NCBI RefSeq assembly: GCF_000166055.1
Contig: NC_014664.1
Span: 3,131,501 to 3,195,500 of the forward strand
Direction of reading: 5' to 3'
Source of the DNA: Rhodomicrobium vannielii ATCC 17100
GTDB taxonomy: Bacteria; Pseudomonadota; Alphaproteobacteria; Rhizobiales; Rhodomicrobiaceae
DNA length: 64,000 nt
In this document: positions 45,563 to 54,121 of the stretch, piece by piece
How the letters are laid out: every line of letters begins with the position of its first letter
Position numbering within the stretch: position 1 is the stretch's first letter
Position numbers and translations under genes: made by a program
Notes under the pieces: generated by a model
Told to the model about the DNA's origin: nothing
The model's input: the letters and a program-made list of their open reading frames with translations, nothing else
The model's database searches: none

Positions 45563-46249
45563 TTACGGGACGAGCTTGTAGCCGCCCGCTTCAGTGATGA
45601 GCAGTTCGGCGCGCGAGGGATCCTTCTCGATCTTCTGGCGAAGCCGGTAGATGTGGGTTTCCAGCGTGTGCGTGGTGACGCCCGCGTTGTAGCCCCAGAC
45701 CTCGTGCAGAAGGACATCGCGCGAGATCACCTTTTCGCCCGCGCGGTAGAGGTATTTCAGGATCGACGTTTCCTTTTCGGTCAGCCGCACCTTCGACCCC
45801 TTCTTGTCGACGAGCAGTTTCGCCGACGGCCGGAACGTGTACTCGCCGATGGTGAACACCGCTTCTTCGCTGTGTTCATGCTGGCGTAGTTGCGCGCGGA
45901 TGCGGGCGAGAAGCACCGCGAAGCGGAAAGGCTTGGTGATATAGTCGTTCGCGCCTGACTCGAGGCCGAGGATCGTATCCGAATCGCTATCCTGCCCGGT
46001 CAGCATGATGATCGGATTCTTGAAACCATTCTTGCGAAGGATGCGGCACGCCTCGCGGCCGTCCATATCCGGCAACCCGACATCGAGGATCACGAGATCG
46101 GTGTGCTGCCCCTTGACCGCCGTGAAAGCTTGCGCGGCGCTATGCACGACATGCGGATTGAACTCTTCATGAAGCGCAAGCTGCTCGATCAACGACAGCG
46201 CAAGGTCTTGATCATCATCGACAACCAGGATATTGCGCGTATTGCTCAT
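45563..46249 (-). CDS. OmpR/PhoB-type response regulator
   Basis: A 228-residue regulator. Receiver domain: acidic pocket VVDDDQD, phospho-acceptor in VILDVGLPDMDG, the Thr of MLTGQDSDS and Lys of DYITKPFRF. The C-terminal winged helix has LTEKETSILKYLYRAGEKVISRD, VWGYNAGVTTHTLETHIYRLRQKIE and the final GGYKLVP. ATG 46249 has GGAG 6 nt upstream. No histidine kinase gene is adjacent, so it is an orphan in this window. It is divergent from the L,D-transpeptidase gene, separated by 63 nt. Confidence 0.93.
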   Translation of the reverse strand: MSNTRNILVVDDDQDLALSLIEQLALHEEFNPHVVHSAAQAFTAVKGQHTDLVILDVGLPDMDGREACRILRKNGFKNPIIMLTGQDSDSDTILGLESGANDYITKPFRFAVLLARIRAQLRQHEHSEEAVFTIGEYTFRPSAKLLVDKKGSKVRLTEKETSILKYLYRAGEKVISRDVLLHEVWGYNAGVTTHTLETHIYRLRQKIEKDPSRAELLITEAGGYKLVP

Positions 46250-46312
46250 TTTAAACTCCGGGCGGAAGATCGCGCTTTTTGATTTAAACGACGGTACTGG
46301 CCGACGCAACGG

Positions 46313-47029
46313 GTGACTTTATTGCCAAAGGCGAATGTACAGCAAAAGCCCCGCCTGAAAACGCGAAAACGCACATTCGCCCGCGTTCTAACACTTTCGG
46401 ACGCGGCGACGACGGGGATTATGACATACGGTCATTTACAGTTTTCCGTGGCGCTTGGGAAGTCCGGTATTCGGTCGGTGAAGCGTGAAGGCGACGGTGC
46501 TACGCCGTTGGGCCGATGGCGTATTTTGACCGTGTATTATAGACCCGACAGAGTGCGTCGGCCGTTCGCCGCCGTGCCGGTGCGCGCCAGCCGCCCGACC
46601 TACGGTTGGTGCGATGCGGCGACAGACCGCAACTACAACCACAGGGTGTCGATGCCCTATCCGGCGAGCGCGGAACGGCTGTGGCGCAACGATTCGCTCT
46701 ACGATCTCGTCGCGGTGCTCGACTACAACATCGCGCCGCGCGGTCAAGGCCGCGGCAGCGCAATCTTCATGCACATCGCGCGCAAGTCGTTCGCGCCGAC
46801 GGCTGGCTGTATCGCGACGACGCGCGCCCATCTCATGCGCTTGCTTGCGTCGATGAAAGCGGGAACGCTCATCGCTGCCGGGCGAAACGCCTCGCCCCGG
46901 CCTGCAATCAGCGCGGCCGCCTCGGGTTCAGGTAAAGATCGGCTTCCTGCTTGTCGATCGCCAGCGAAATGGCGCCCTGCCGGACCCCTCGCACCACGCG
47001 GCCGATATGGCGCCGCGCCGCGCCGTTGA
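46313..47029 (+). CDS. L,D-transpeptidase (YkuD) protein
   Basis: A 238-residue protein whose core (about residues 38-185) is the YkuD-like fold of the COG3786 group: ALGKSGIRSVKREGDGATPLGRW, YYRPDRVRRPF, and the active site MHIARKSFAPTAGCIAT with histidine and cysteine. Such proteins cross-link peptidoglycan or attach proteins to it. The first codon is GTG at 46313; no classical signal peptide is visible. The last 40 residues overlap, in antiparallel, the 3' end of the next gene by 122 nt, so the true stop or the neighbour's extent deserves checking. Confidence 0.8.
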   Translation: MTLLPKANVQQKPRLKTRKRTFARVLTLSDAATTGIMTYGHLQFSVALGKSGIRSVKREGDGATPLGRWRILTVYYRPDRVRRPFAAVPVRASRPTYGWCDAATDRNYNHRVSMPYPASAERLWRNDSLYDLVAVLDYNIAPRGQGRGSAIFMHIARKSFAPTAGCIATTRAHLMRLLASMKAGTLIAAGRNASPRPAISAAASGSGKDRLPACRSPAKWRPAGPLAPRGRYGAAPRR

Positions 47030-47675
47030 ACTTCAGCATGCCGCCTATAAGTTGAAGCGCGGTCGCAAGCAGCGGCGAGGGCGCGCCGTCGAGCGTCACG
47101 TCCCAGCGCCCAGCCATATGGAACACGTGCCCGTTCAGATGGCCGATCCGCGCGCCCGTCTGATCGTAGAGCGTGTAGTCGCCGCCGAAATTGATCCAAT
47201 CCTGACGGAGCCGATAGGTTCGCGCCTCGCCGCCCTCAATCAGGAAGAACGAGAACTGCTCCGGCATGCCCGGCCATTTGCGGGCGGAGCGCTCCACCTG
47301 CACGATCTGGTCGTGGCCGTCGATGTTGAGCGACCACGATGTGACCGGAAACCCGCCCGCACCGGTCGAGAGCTGCACGCTGCGGCCGATCAGCAGATCA
47401 ATGCTACCGCGCCACGTCATCGCCGGGGTGAAGAGCTTCAGCACGACCCGCTTGGCGCCTGGGTCGTCGGATTTCCACAGGCCCTCGCGGTAGGTAATCA
47501 GTCCCGCGCGCTCGCCGCCTTCGAGCACCTCGCCGATCACATCGCTGTCCGCCGTGAATTGCCGCGACTTGGCGCGGTGCCGCGAATGCACGAATAGGCC
47601 GACCTCGACATCGTTGAGGCCGGTCCACCACATATCCACGGTGAAGTTTTTAGCCGCCGCCTTCGCCCGTCCCAT
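46908..47675 (-). CDS. Unknown protein, possibly LURP-one/tubby-like fold
   Basis: A 255-residue cytosolic protein without signal peptide or membrane segments. The N-terminal part has VDMWWTGLNDVEVGLFVHS; the central part carries LKLFTPAMTWRGSIDLLIG; the C-terminal part has WINFGGDYTLYDQTGARIGHLNGHVFHMAGRW, which has the beta-strand spacing of LURP-one/tubby-like domains (weak, by eye). ATG 47675 with a GGGGGTG region upstream is my start; the open frame extends to 47861 into ccoS. It follows the cbb3 assembly genes on the same strand after 112 nt and could be read through from them. Confidence 0.65.
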   Translation of the reverse strand: MGRAKAAAKNFTVDMWWTGLNDVEVGLFVHSRHRAKSRQFTADSDVIGEVLEGGERAGLITYREGLWKSDDPGAKRVVLKLFTPAMTWRGSIDLLIGRSVQLSTGAGGFPVTSWSLNIDGHDQIVQVERSARKWPGMPEQFSFFLIEGGEARTYRLRQDWINFGGDYTLYDQTGARIGHLNGHVFHMAGRWDVTLDGAPSPLLATALQLIGGMLKFNGAARRHIGRVVRGVRQGAISLAIDKQEADLYLNPRRPR

Positions 47676-47787
47676 CTGCACCCCCGGTGAATCGCTCGCG
47701 CGAAGCTTGCGCCAATTCGAGGCTTCGGGCTGCGGGAATGCGACGCAATCCACAAGGCGTTGCGGTATGGCCGAAAACCGCGCTCGA

Positions 47788-47952
47788 TCACACGCCGGGG
47801 CGCGGCTTCTCCGGCGGATCGTCTTCGAGCGCGCGCCACGCCGCGCCGTCGAGGTCTTCATACTGGCCGGACCTCAGCGCCCAGATGAACCCGGCGAGGC
47901 CGAGCCCGCCGAGAAACAGCGCGATTGGGATAAGCCACGCAAGCGAGGTCAT
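47788..47952 (-). CDS. ccoS: cbb3 oxidase assembly protein CcoS
   Basis: A 54-residue inner-membrane protein needed for heme/copper insertion into the cbb3 oxidase. The sequence is typical: one N-terminal membrane helix (LAWLIPIALFLGGLGLAGF), then WALRSGQYEDLDGAAWR and a short proline-rich tail with LEDD. The start ATG overlaps the ccoI stop (ATGA), the usual end of ccoGHIS operons. Confidence 0.94.
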   Translation of the reverse strand: MTSLAWLIPIALFLGGLGLAGFIWALRSGQYEDLDGAAWRALEDDPPEKPRPGV

Positions 47953-50186
47953 GCCTTCAGCTCCAGTTTCGCGGTGCGCAGCCGAACCGCGTTCAGCGTG
48001 ACGAGGATGGACGAGGTCGACATCGCGATGGCCGCCACCAGCGGGTTCACGAAGCCCGCGATGGCGAGCGGGACGAACACAATATTGTAGCCGAACGCGA
48101 TGGCAAAGTTCTGGAACGACATGCGTCGCGCCTTCTTCGCCGTGGCGAGCAACTCGACAACCGGCGCAAGCTTTGCGCCTTGAAACACGGCGTCGGAGGC
48201 CGTCTGGCTGATGTCGGCGGCGGTCGAAGGCGAAGCGGAGGCATGCGCGGCGGCAAGCGCGGGCGCGTCGTTCAGCCCGTCGCCGACCATGAGCACGCGA
48301 TGGCCTTCGGCCTTCAGCGTGTCGAGAAGCGCGATCTTTTCGTCAGGCTTCAACCCCGCGTGCCAGTCGGCGATGTGCGCGGCGGAAGCTGCGGAGGCGA
48401 CGGCGTCGATGCGGTCGCCCGACAGTAGCTCCACGCGATAGCCCGCGCGGGTGAGCGCATCCACGGTCGCGGCGGCGTCATCGCGCAGTTTGTCCTCAAA
48501 GCGGAAGGCCACGGGTGCCGCGCCGGGGCGCGAGAACCAGAGCGAGGCGGACGAGGCTTGCGCGTCGTCCACGCCGCACCAAGCCGCCGAGCCGAGGCGT
48601 TCCTCGCCGCCATCGGTCGCGCGACGCAGCCCGAAGCCCGGCTTTTCTTCCACGCCACTCGACGCAGAAACCGCGCCGAAGCGCATCTTCGCGGCCTGCA
48701 CCACGGCTTGCGCGTATGGGTGGCGGCTTGCGGCGGCGAGCGCGGACGCGGCCTTCAGCGTGGCGTCGTCGATCGCGTCGCCGTTCGCGAGCGAGGGGAT
48801 ACCGGCGGTCAGCGTGCCGGTCTTGTCGAACACGGCGACATCGGTTTCGGCGAGCCGTTCGAGGCCGTCCGGCGCCTTCAGCAGAATGCCCTTGTCGAAG
48901 AGGCGTGCCGACGCCGCGACCTGCACGGCGGGCACGGCGAGCGCCAGCGCGCAGGGGCAGGTGATGATGAGCACCGCAATCGCAATCGTGAGCGAATGCT
49001 CCCAGCCCGCGCCCGCTATCATCCAGCCGATGAACGAGGCCAGCGCGAGGCTATGCACCATCGGCGCGTAAAACCGCGCGGCGCGGTCGGCGAGGCGGAC
49101 GTAACGCCCGCGCGCCTGCTCCGCCGTCGCCATGAGCCGCCCGATCTGCGCGAGCAACGTGTCGGCCTCGGCGGCGCGCGCCTCCATCTCGACGGGCGCG
49201 CCGAGATTGACGGAACCGGCATAAACAATCGCATTGGCGGCGGCCGTGCGCGGCGTCGTCTCGCCCGTGATGAGGCTTTCGTCAACCGTCGTCATGCCGC
49301 TGGCAATAACCCCATCGGCGGGGAAGCGCTCGCCCGCTGCAACTGCGATGCGCATGCCCGGCTCGACAAGCCGCGACGGCAGCCGCTCGATGGTGCCGTC
49401 CGGCGCGATGACATGCGCCCATTGGGATTGCAGACCGATGAGATTTTCCGCCGCGCCGCGTGCCGTCATGCGCACCCGCTGATCGAGATAACGGCCGATG
49501 AGCAGGAAGAAAAGCAGCGTCACGCAGGCGTCGAAATAGACCTGATCCGTGCCGCGTATCGTCTGATAGAGGCTCATGATGGCGGATAGCCAGATCGCGA
49601 GCGAGATCGGCACGTCCATGTTCACATGGCCGCGCTTGAGCACGCCCCACGCGGAGCTGAAAAACGGCTGCCCTGCATAGGCCACCACCGGCAGCGCGAT
49701 CACGGCCGATAGCCAATGGAACAGCGCATGCGTGGGATCGTCGGCGCCGCCGCCCTTGCCGGACCACACCGACACCGAAAGCAGCATGATGTTGGCGGCG
49801 GCGAAGCCCGCCACCGCCAGCCGCGCGAGGAGGGGGCGCGCGGGGTTGTCCTTTTCGTTGTCGACGGTTTCGGGCGCGAGTTCGGCGGCCTTGAAGCCTG
49901 CCTTCTCCAGCGCGTCGACAAGGGGCGCGGCCGAGCCGGCATCCCGGTCGAAGATTACGGTCGCGCGGCGGGCTGAGAGGTTGGCACGAGCGGCGGCGAC
50001 CCCCGGCACACCGAGAAGGGCGGTCTCAACCTTCCGCATGCAGCCGCCGCAGTGCATGTTCTCCACCGCGAGCGTGATGGTGCGCGATGCTGACGGCGCA
50101 CGGCTGCTCGCGGGCGAAGCACCCGCTTCTCGCTGCGCGTCCTTGAACTCGACGCCTAGTTCGTCTGCTGCGATGGTTCGAGCCAT
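47949..50186 (-). CDS. ccoI: Cu+-transporting P-type ATPase CcoI/FixI
   Basis: A 745-residue copper ATPase that supplies copper for the cbb3 oxidase. It has an N-terminal heavy-metal-binding domain (VENMHCGGCMRKVE), eight membrane segments, the CPC motif (TCPCALALAVP) in helix 6, the phosphorylation site DKTGTLT and the hinge GDGLNDAPAL. I start at ATG 50186, with GGAAAG upstream, inside the last 31 nt of ccoH. An upstream open frame to 50261 lies within ccoH. Confidence 0.95.
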   Translation of the reverse strand: MARTIAADELGVEFKDAQREAGASPASSRAPSASRTITLAVENMHCGGCMRKVETALLGVPGVAAARANLSARRATVIFDRDAGSAAPLVDALEKAGFKAAELAPETVDNEKDNPARPLLARLAVAGFAAANIMLLSVSVWSGKGGGADDPTHALFHWLSAVIALPVVAYAGQPFFSSAWGVLKRGHVNMDVPISLAIWLSAIMSLYQTIRGTDQVYFDACVTLLFFLLIGRYLDQRVRMTARGAAENLIGLQSQWAHVIAPDGTIERLPSRLVEPGMRIAVAAGERFPADGVIASGMTTVDESLITGETTPRTAAANAIVYAGSVNLGAPVEMEARAAEADTLLAQIGRLMATAEQARGRYVRLADRAARFYAPMVHSLALASFIGWMIAGAGWEHSLTIAIAVLIITCPCALALAVPAVQVAASARLFDKGILLKAPDGLERLAETDVAVFDKTGTLTAGIPSLANGDAIDDATLKAASALAAASRHPYAQAVVQAAKMRFGAVSASSGVEEKPGFGLRRATDGGEERLGSAAWCGVDDAQASSASLWFSRPGAAPVAFRFEDKLRDDAAATVDALTRAGYRVELLSGDRIDAVASAASAAHIADWHAGLKPDEKIALLDTLKAEGHRVLMVGDGLNDAPALAAAHASASPSTAADISQTASDAVFQGAKLAPVVELLATAKKARRMSFQNFAIAFGYNIVFVPLAIAGFVNPLVAAIAMSTSSILVTLNAVRLRTAKLELKA

Positions 50187-50671
50187 AATCTTTCCTTCAC
50201 GCGGTAGATCGCCGGCGCGCTGCCCGGCCGCGACTTCTCGGCGTTGAACGCCAGAATCCATTTGCCCGTGTCGGCGTGCTTGAGGTCCGCCTCGTAGAGC
50301 CCGGCGTCAATCTCCCTGAAGGAAACGCGGTGGCTCTTTTCGCTGGAAGCCGGACGTTCGACATGACCGGATATGGCTAGCCCAGCGACAGGCGCTCCGC
50401 TCGCGTCGGTCAACGAGACACGAAGGCGCTCGCCGCGAATCTCCACCTTGTGATGCCAGCCGAGGGCGGCCTGCACCTGGGCCTCGGCCAGCGTCTGATT
50501 GTAGCGCAAGCCCGCCTCGTAGCTTGCGCCGGTCGCCTCGCCCGGCTTCGTGGAGATTGCCATATAAACGAAGATGGCGTTCGCCACGGACATCATCCCG
50601 AAGAACCCGAGAAGGATGAGGAGGACGTGCTTCCCGGTGAGGCCGCCTGCAGGCGTCGTCGTCGTGCTCAT
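50156..50671 (-). CDS. ccoH: cbb3 oxidase assembly protein CcoH/FixH
   Basis: A 171-residue FixH protein: one N-terminal membrane helix (GKHVLLILLGFFGMMSVANAIFVYMA) with the family motif, the periplasmic block TGASYEAGLRYNQTLAEAQVQAALGW and an immunoglobulin-like C-terminal part. It overlaps ccoG (ATGA) and ccoI. It is needed for assembly or stability of the oxidase. Confidence 0.94.
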   Translation of the reverse strand: MSTTTTPAGGLTGKHVLLILLGFFGMMSVANAIFVYMAISTKPGEATGASYEAGLRYNQTLAEAQVQAALGWHHKVEIRGERLRVSLTDASGAPVAGLAISGHVERPASSEKSHRVSFREIDAGLYEADLKHADTGKWILAFNAEKSRPGSAPAIYRVKERLWLEPSQQTN

Positions 50672-52155
50672 CGTTCCGGTCCCTTGAATGTCGTCGCGCG
50701 CGAGGTCCCCGTGCCGTCGTCCTTGTCGCGCGCGGTGATCGTAACCGGCGTCGTCGCGGTGAGCGTGGCGGCTTTTTCCCGTGGCACGCTCACATAGACC
50801 TTGATCGAACGTACATCGTCGGGCGCGACCGTAATCGGCGGGTTTTCGCCGTCAATGCCCACGACGTTGACCTTCGCTTCCGGCAAGCTCACGGAAAGCG
50901 CGAAGGTGCGTGTTTCGCGGCGCTTGTTGAGCAGGCGGATTTCATAGCCGTTGCGGATGCTGCCGTCGCTGAGTTGGACAAAGAGCGGATTGCGGTCTGG
51001 CACCACGTTCATCTCGAAGATCGACTTCTGCGAGAGGCCGAACAGCATCAACCCGCCGACAAGCGCGGTCAAACCGGCGTAAAGGATCGTGCGCGGACGG
51101 ATCAGGCGGATTCGCGCGCGCTCGCCATGCGCCTCGGCCTCAAGGTTGCGGTAGGTATCGTAGGCGATGAGCTTCGTCGGGCGGCCGACCTTGGTCATGA
51201 CCTCGTCGCAGGCGTCGATGCACAGCGCGCACTGAATGCATTCGAGCTGCGCGCCGTTGCGGATATCGATGCCCGCCGGACACGCCACCACGCATTGATT
51301 GCAGTCGATGCAATCGCCGCGCCCTTCCCATGTGTCGCCCTTCTTGTGCGGTCCGCGCGGCTCGCCGCGAAAGCCGCGATAGGTGATGAGGAGCGAATCC
51401 GCGTCGAACATCGCGCCCTGAATGCGAGGCCACGGGCACATGTAGGTGCACACCTGCTCGCGGGAGAGGCCGCCGAGCACGTAGGTCGTGGCCGTGAAGA
51501 TGCCGATGAAAACATACGCGACCGCCGGAGCCTCGAAGTTCACCAGTTCCATGAAAAGCGTCGGCGCATCGGCGAAATAGAAGACGAGCGCGCCGCCGGT
51601 CGCGAGGCCGATCAACAGCCACGACACATGCGTTCCCGCGAGCCGCCACGTCTTGTCGAGCGACCACGGAGCCTTCGCGAGCTTCAGACGCGCGTTGCGG
51701 TCGCCCTGCCAGATACGCTCCACCGCGATCATGAGATCGGTCCAGACCGTCTGCGGGCAGGCGTAACCGCACCAGACGCGCCCGGCGAGCGCGGTCACGA
51801 GAAACAGCAGCAGCGCCGATATGATGAGAAGGCCGGTGACGTAATAGAATTCCTGCGCCCAGATTTCGAGGCCGAAGAGGTAAAGCCGCTGATGGGCGAA
51901 ATCGAGCAGCACCGCCTGATCGGGCAGCGTCGGTCCGCGATCCCAGCGCAGCCACGGCAGCAGGTAATAGATGCCTAGCGACACGGCCATGAAGATCCAC
52001 TTGATGCGGCGGAACTTGCCGTGCACCAGCTTCGGATAGATCGGGTCGCGCGCCTTGTACATGGACGTGCTCTGCGTCGGAGGGGACACCTCGGCGCGCT
52101 TCCGGCCCGGAGTCGGGCTTGCGGCAGGAGTGATGGACGTCGAGATGTCGGTCAT
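50668..52155 (-). CDS. ccoG: cbb3 oxidase maturation protein CcoG/FixG (Cu reductase)
   Basis: A 495-residue polyferredoxin-like membrane protein. N-terminal membrane helices, a WCGYACPQTVWTD motif, two [4Fe-4S] binding motifs CIDCNQCVVACPAG and CIQCALCIDACD, and a C-terminal periplasmic Ig-like domain. It reduces Cu(II) to Cu(I) for CuB insertion. ATG 52155 has GGAG upstream; the frame is open to 52206. The gap of about 160 nt after ccoP contains a stem-loop. Confidence 0.95.
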   Translation of the reverse strand: MTDISTSITPAASPTPGRKRAEVSPPTQSTSMYKARDPIYPKLVHGKFRRIKWIFMAVSLGIYYLLPWLRWDRGPTLPDQAVLLDFAHQRLYLFGLEIWAQEFYYVTGLLIISALLLFLVTALAGRVWCGYACPQTVWTDLMIAVERIWQGDRNARLKLAKAPWSLDKTWRLAGTHVSWLLIGLATGGALVFYFADAPTLFMELVNFEAPAVAYVFIGIFTATTYVLGGLSREQVCTYMCPWPRIQGAMFDADSLLITYRGFRGEPRGPHKKGDTWEGRGDCIDCNQCVVACPAGIDIRNGAQLECIQCALCIDACDEVMTKVGRPTKLIAYDTYRNLEAEAHGERARIRLIRPRTILYAGLTALVGGLMLFGLSQKSIFEMNVVPDRNPLFVQLSDGSIRNGYEIRLLNKRRETRTFALSVSLPEAKVNVVGIDGENPPITVAPDDVRSIKVYVSVPREKAATLTATTPVTITARDKDDGTGTSRATTFKGPER

Positions 52156-52293
52156 GGTGTGCTCCAGAATAAGGGCACGGGCATAAATCGAATCGCAGCA
52201 GCACATGGCTTGCTACCTCGCTTCAGCTCGGTTCCCCCCGTTGGGAGAGGTGGGCAGAGCGGGCCGGGTGCCCCGGCTCGCTTCCGCCCGTGT

Positions 52294-52313
52294 CCCTCGC
52301 CAGCGGTCGAGGG
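52294..52313 (-). terminator. Stem-loop just after ccoP
   Basis: CCCTCG (52294-52299) pairs with CGAGGG (52308-52313), 8-nt loop, right after the ccoP stop in the ccoP-ccoG gap. There is no T run, so it may be a 3' protective stem or partial terminator that lets the structural genes be made in excess of the assembly genes. Confidence 0.4.
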
Positions 52314-52316
52314 ATG

Positions 52317-53198
52317 TTATTGCCCGCCACCGAGCGAATGCACGTAGATGGCGAGTTTCTTGATGGTCGCGGGATCGAGCCGCCCCGACCATGCCGGCAT
52401 GACGCCACCGTGGCCCGTGGTGATCTGGTTCGCGATGGCTTCCCTCGTTTCGCCATAGAGCCAGATGTTGGCGGTCAGGTTCGGCGCGCCGACCTCCTGA
52501 TTGCCCTTGCCGTCGTCGCCATGGCAGGTGGCGCAGGCGCCGTCGCCCTGGAAGACCGCCTTGCCGCGCTCGGCAGCCGCGTTGTCATGCGGAAGCTTCG
52601 AGAGCGAGCGGACAAACTCTGCCGTGTCGCTGATCTGGGAGGGCGTCAGTAGACCGTCAACCCCGAATGCGGGCATCTGGGAGATGCGCGTCTCGGGATG
52701 GTCGCTTCGGATGCCGTACCGGACCGTCTGGAGGATCTGGTCGAACGTGCCGCCCCAGATCCAGTTATCGTCGTTGAGGTTCGCAAAGCCTGGGCTGCCC
52801 TGCGCACCTCGCCCGTGACACGCCGCGCAATTGTCGCCGAAAGCGACCTTGCCACCGGCCAGCGCGAAGTTCAGAAGCTGCGGGTTAGCCTTGATGTCGG
52901 CGAAGCTGTCCTTGACGATGGCTTCGTTCAGCTTTGCCTGGCTGTCGCGCACCGCCTGAAGGGCCTCGGTTACGTTCGTTCGCTCGCTATAGCCGAGCAG
53001 CCCCTTGGTATAACCGGACACGAGCGGCCATGTCGGGTAGGCGACCCAGTAACCGAATGACCAGATGATGCAGGCGTAGAACGTCCACAGCCACCAGCGC
53101 GGCAGAGGCGTGTTGAGTTCGGCGATGCCGTCCCACTCGTGACCTGTCGTGGCGGTGCCGGTGTGGGGGTCTACTGTTTGCTCGTGCTTATCGGCCAT
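52317..53198 (-). CDS. ccoP: cbb3 cytochrome oxidase subunit III (diheme cytochrome c)
   Basis: A 293-residue diheme subunit. N-terminal cytoplasmic stretch, a membrane helix (LWTFYACIIWSFGYWVAYP) and two c-type heme sites, CAACHGRG and CATCHGDD, each followed by the axial Met region (ISQMPAFG; GVMPAWSG). It carries electrons from the bc1 complex or soluble cytochromes to CcoO. Its start codon overlaps the ccoQ end by 11 nt. Confidence 0.96.
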   Translation of the reverse strand: MADKHEQTVDPHTGTATTGHEWDGIAELNTPLPRWWLWTFYACIIWSFGYWVAYPTWPLVSGYTKGLLGYSERTNVTEALQAVRDSQAKLNEAIVKDSFADIKANPQLLNFALAGGKVAFGDNCAACHGRGAQGSPGFANLNDDNWIWGGTFDQILQTVRYGIRSDHPETRISQMPAFGVDGLLTPSQISDTAEFVRSLSKLPHDNAAAERGKAVFQGDGACATCHGDDGKGNQEVGAPNLTANIWLYGETREAIANQITTGHGGVMPAWSGRLDPATIKKLAIYVHSLGGGQ

Positions 53199-53367
53199 TG
53201 TTGCCCCCAGCGCTAAAGTCGTCTGAATCCAGCGGAATGCGGCTCGCTTCGTCGAAGCCCTTCTGGTTGCCGGGCCAGAAAACGAAGACCAGCACGCCGA
53301 TGAAGAGCGTCACGAAGATGAAGAGGCCCGCCATCGCCGAGAGAGATCGAACAGTTTCGTAAGTCAT
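53188..53367 (-). CDS. ccoQ: cbb3 oxidase small subunit CcoQ
   Basis: A 59-residue subunit with one membrane helix (AGLFIFVTLFIGVLVFVFW) followed by PGNQKGFDEASRIPLD, the typical CcoQ pattern. GGAGGAGG lies just upstream of the ATG. It is placed between ccoO and ccoP as expected and stabilises the complex. Its last 11 nt overlap the start of ccoP. Confidence 0.95.
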   Translation of the reverse strand: MTYETVRSLSAMAGLFIFVTLFIGVLVFVFWPGNQKGFDEASRIPLDSDDFSAGGNNGR

Positions 53368-53380
53368 GGTGTCCTCCTCC

Positions 53381-54112
53381 TCAGCGCAGGTTCGGGCCGG
53401 ATGCGTCGTACTTCGCGAAGTCGACGAGCGTGCCGAGCATCTGGAGATACGCGATCAGCGCGTCGAGTTCCGTCACATCGCCCTGCTTGGCGTTGAACTT
53501 GCGAACGACGGCTTTCGGGTAACGCGCGGCAACGGCCGAAGCTTCCGGCGTGTCGGGTTTCGTCTGCGCGACGATATCGAGCTTCGCGTTTTCGATCTGC
53601 TCGTCGGTGTAGGGCACGCCGACTTCGCGAAGCGTCTTCAGCCGTTCGGAGATGTCGTCGTAGTCGAGCTTGCGCTTCCCAAGGAAGGGATAGCCCGGCA
53701 TGACGGTTTCCGGCACGATCGAGCGAGGGGCAGTCATGTGCGCGACGTGCCACTCGTCCGAATATTTTCCGCCGACGCGGGCGAGGTCTGGCCCCGTCCG
53801 CTTCGATCCCCACTGGAACGGATGATCGTACATGCTCTCCGCCGCGAGGCTGTAATGACCGTAGCGCTCAAGCTCATCCTTGAGCGTGCGGATCATCTGG
53901 CTATGGCAGGCGTAGCAACCCTCGCGGATGTAGACATCGCGGCCCTTGAGTTCGAGCGGCGAATATGGCCGCACCCCTTCAACCTTTTCGATGGTCGATT
54001 TCAGGTAGAACAGGGGTGCGATCTCCACGAGGCCGCCAATGGAGACCACGAAGAGGATGCCTACGAGGAGGACGAGAGAATATTTCTCGAACGGTGCGTG
54101 ACTGAGTTTCAT
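53381..54112 (-). CDS. ccoO: cbb3 cytochrome oxidase subunit II (monoheme cytochrome c)
   Basis: A 243-residue subunit with an N-terminal anchor helix ([19 protein letters not shown]), one heme site (CYACHSQM) and the conserved [22 protein letters not shown] block with the axial methionine region. It passes electrons from CcoP to the catalytic subunit CcoN. It begins 9 nt after the ccoN stop. Confidence 0.96.
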   Translation of the reverse strand: MKLSHAPFEKYSLVLLVGILFVVSIGGLVEIAPLFYLKSTIEKVEGVRPYSPLELKGRDVYIREGCYACHSQMIRTLKDELERYGHYSLAAESMYDHPFQWGSKRTGPDLARVGGKYSDEWHVAHMTAPRSIVPETVMPGYPFLGKRKLDYDDISERLKTLREVGVPYTDEQIENAKLDIVAQTKPDTPEASAVAARYPKAVVRKFNAKQGDVTELDALIAYLQMLGTLVDFAKYDASGPNLR

Positions 54113-54121
54113 GTTCGCCTC

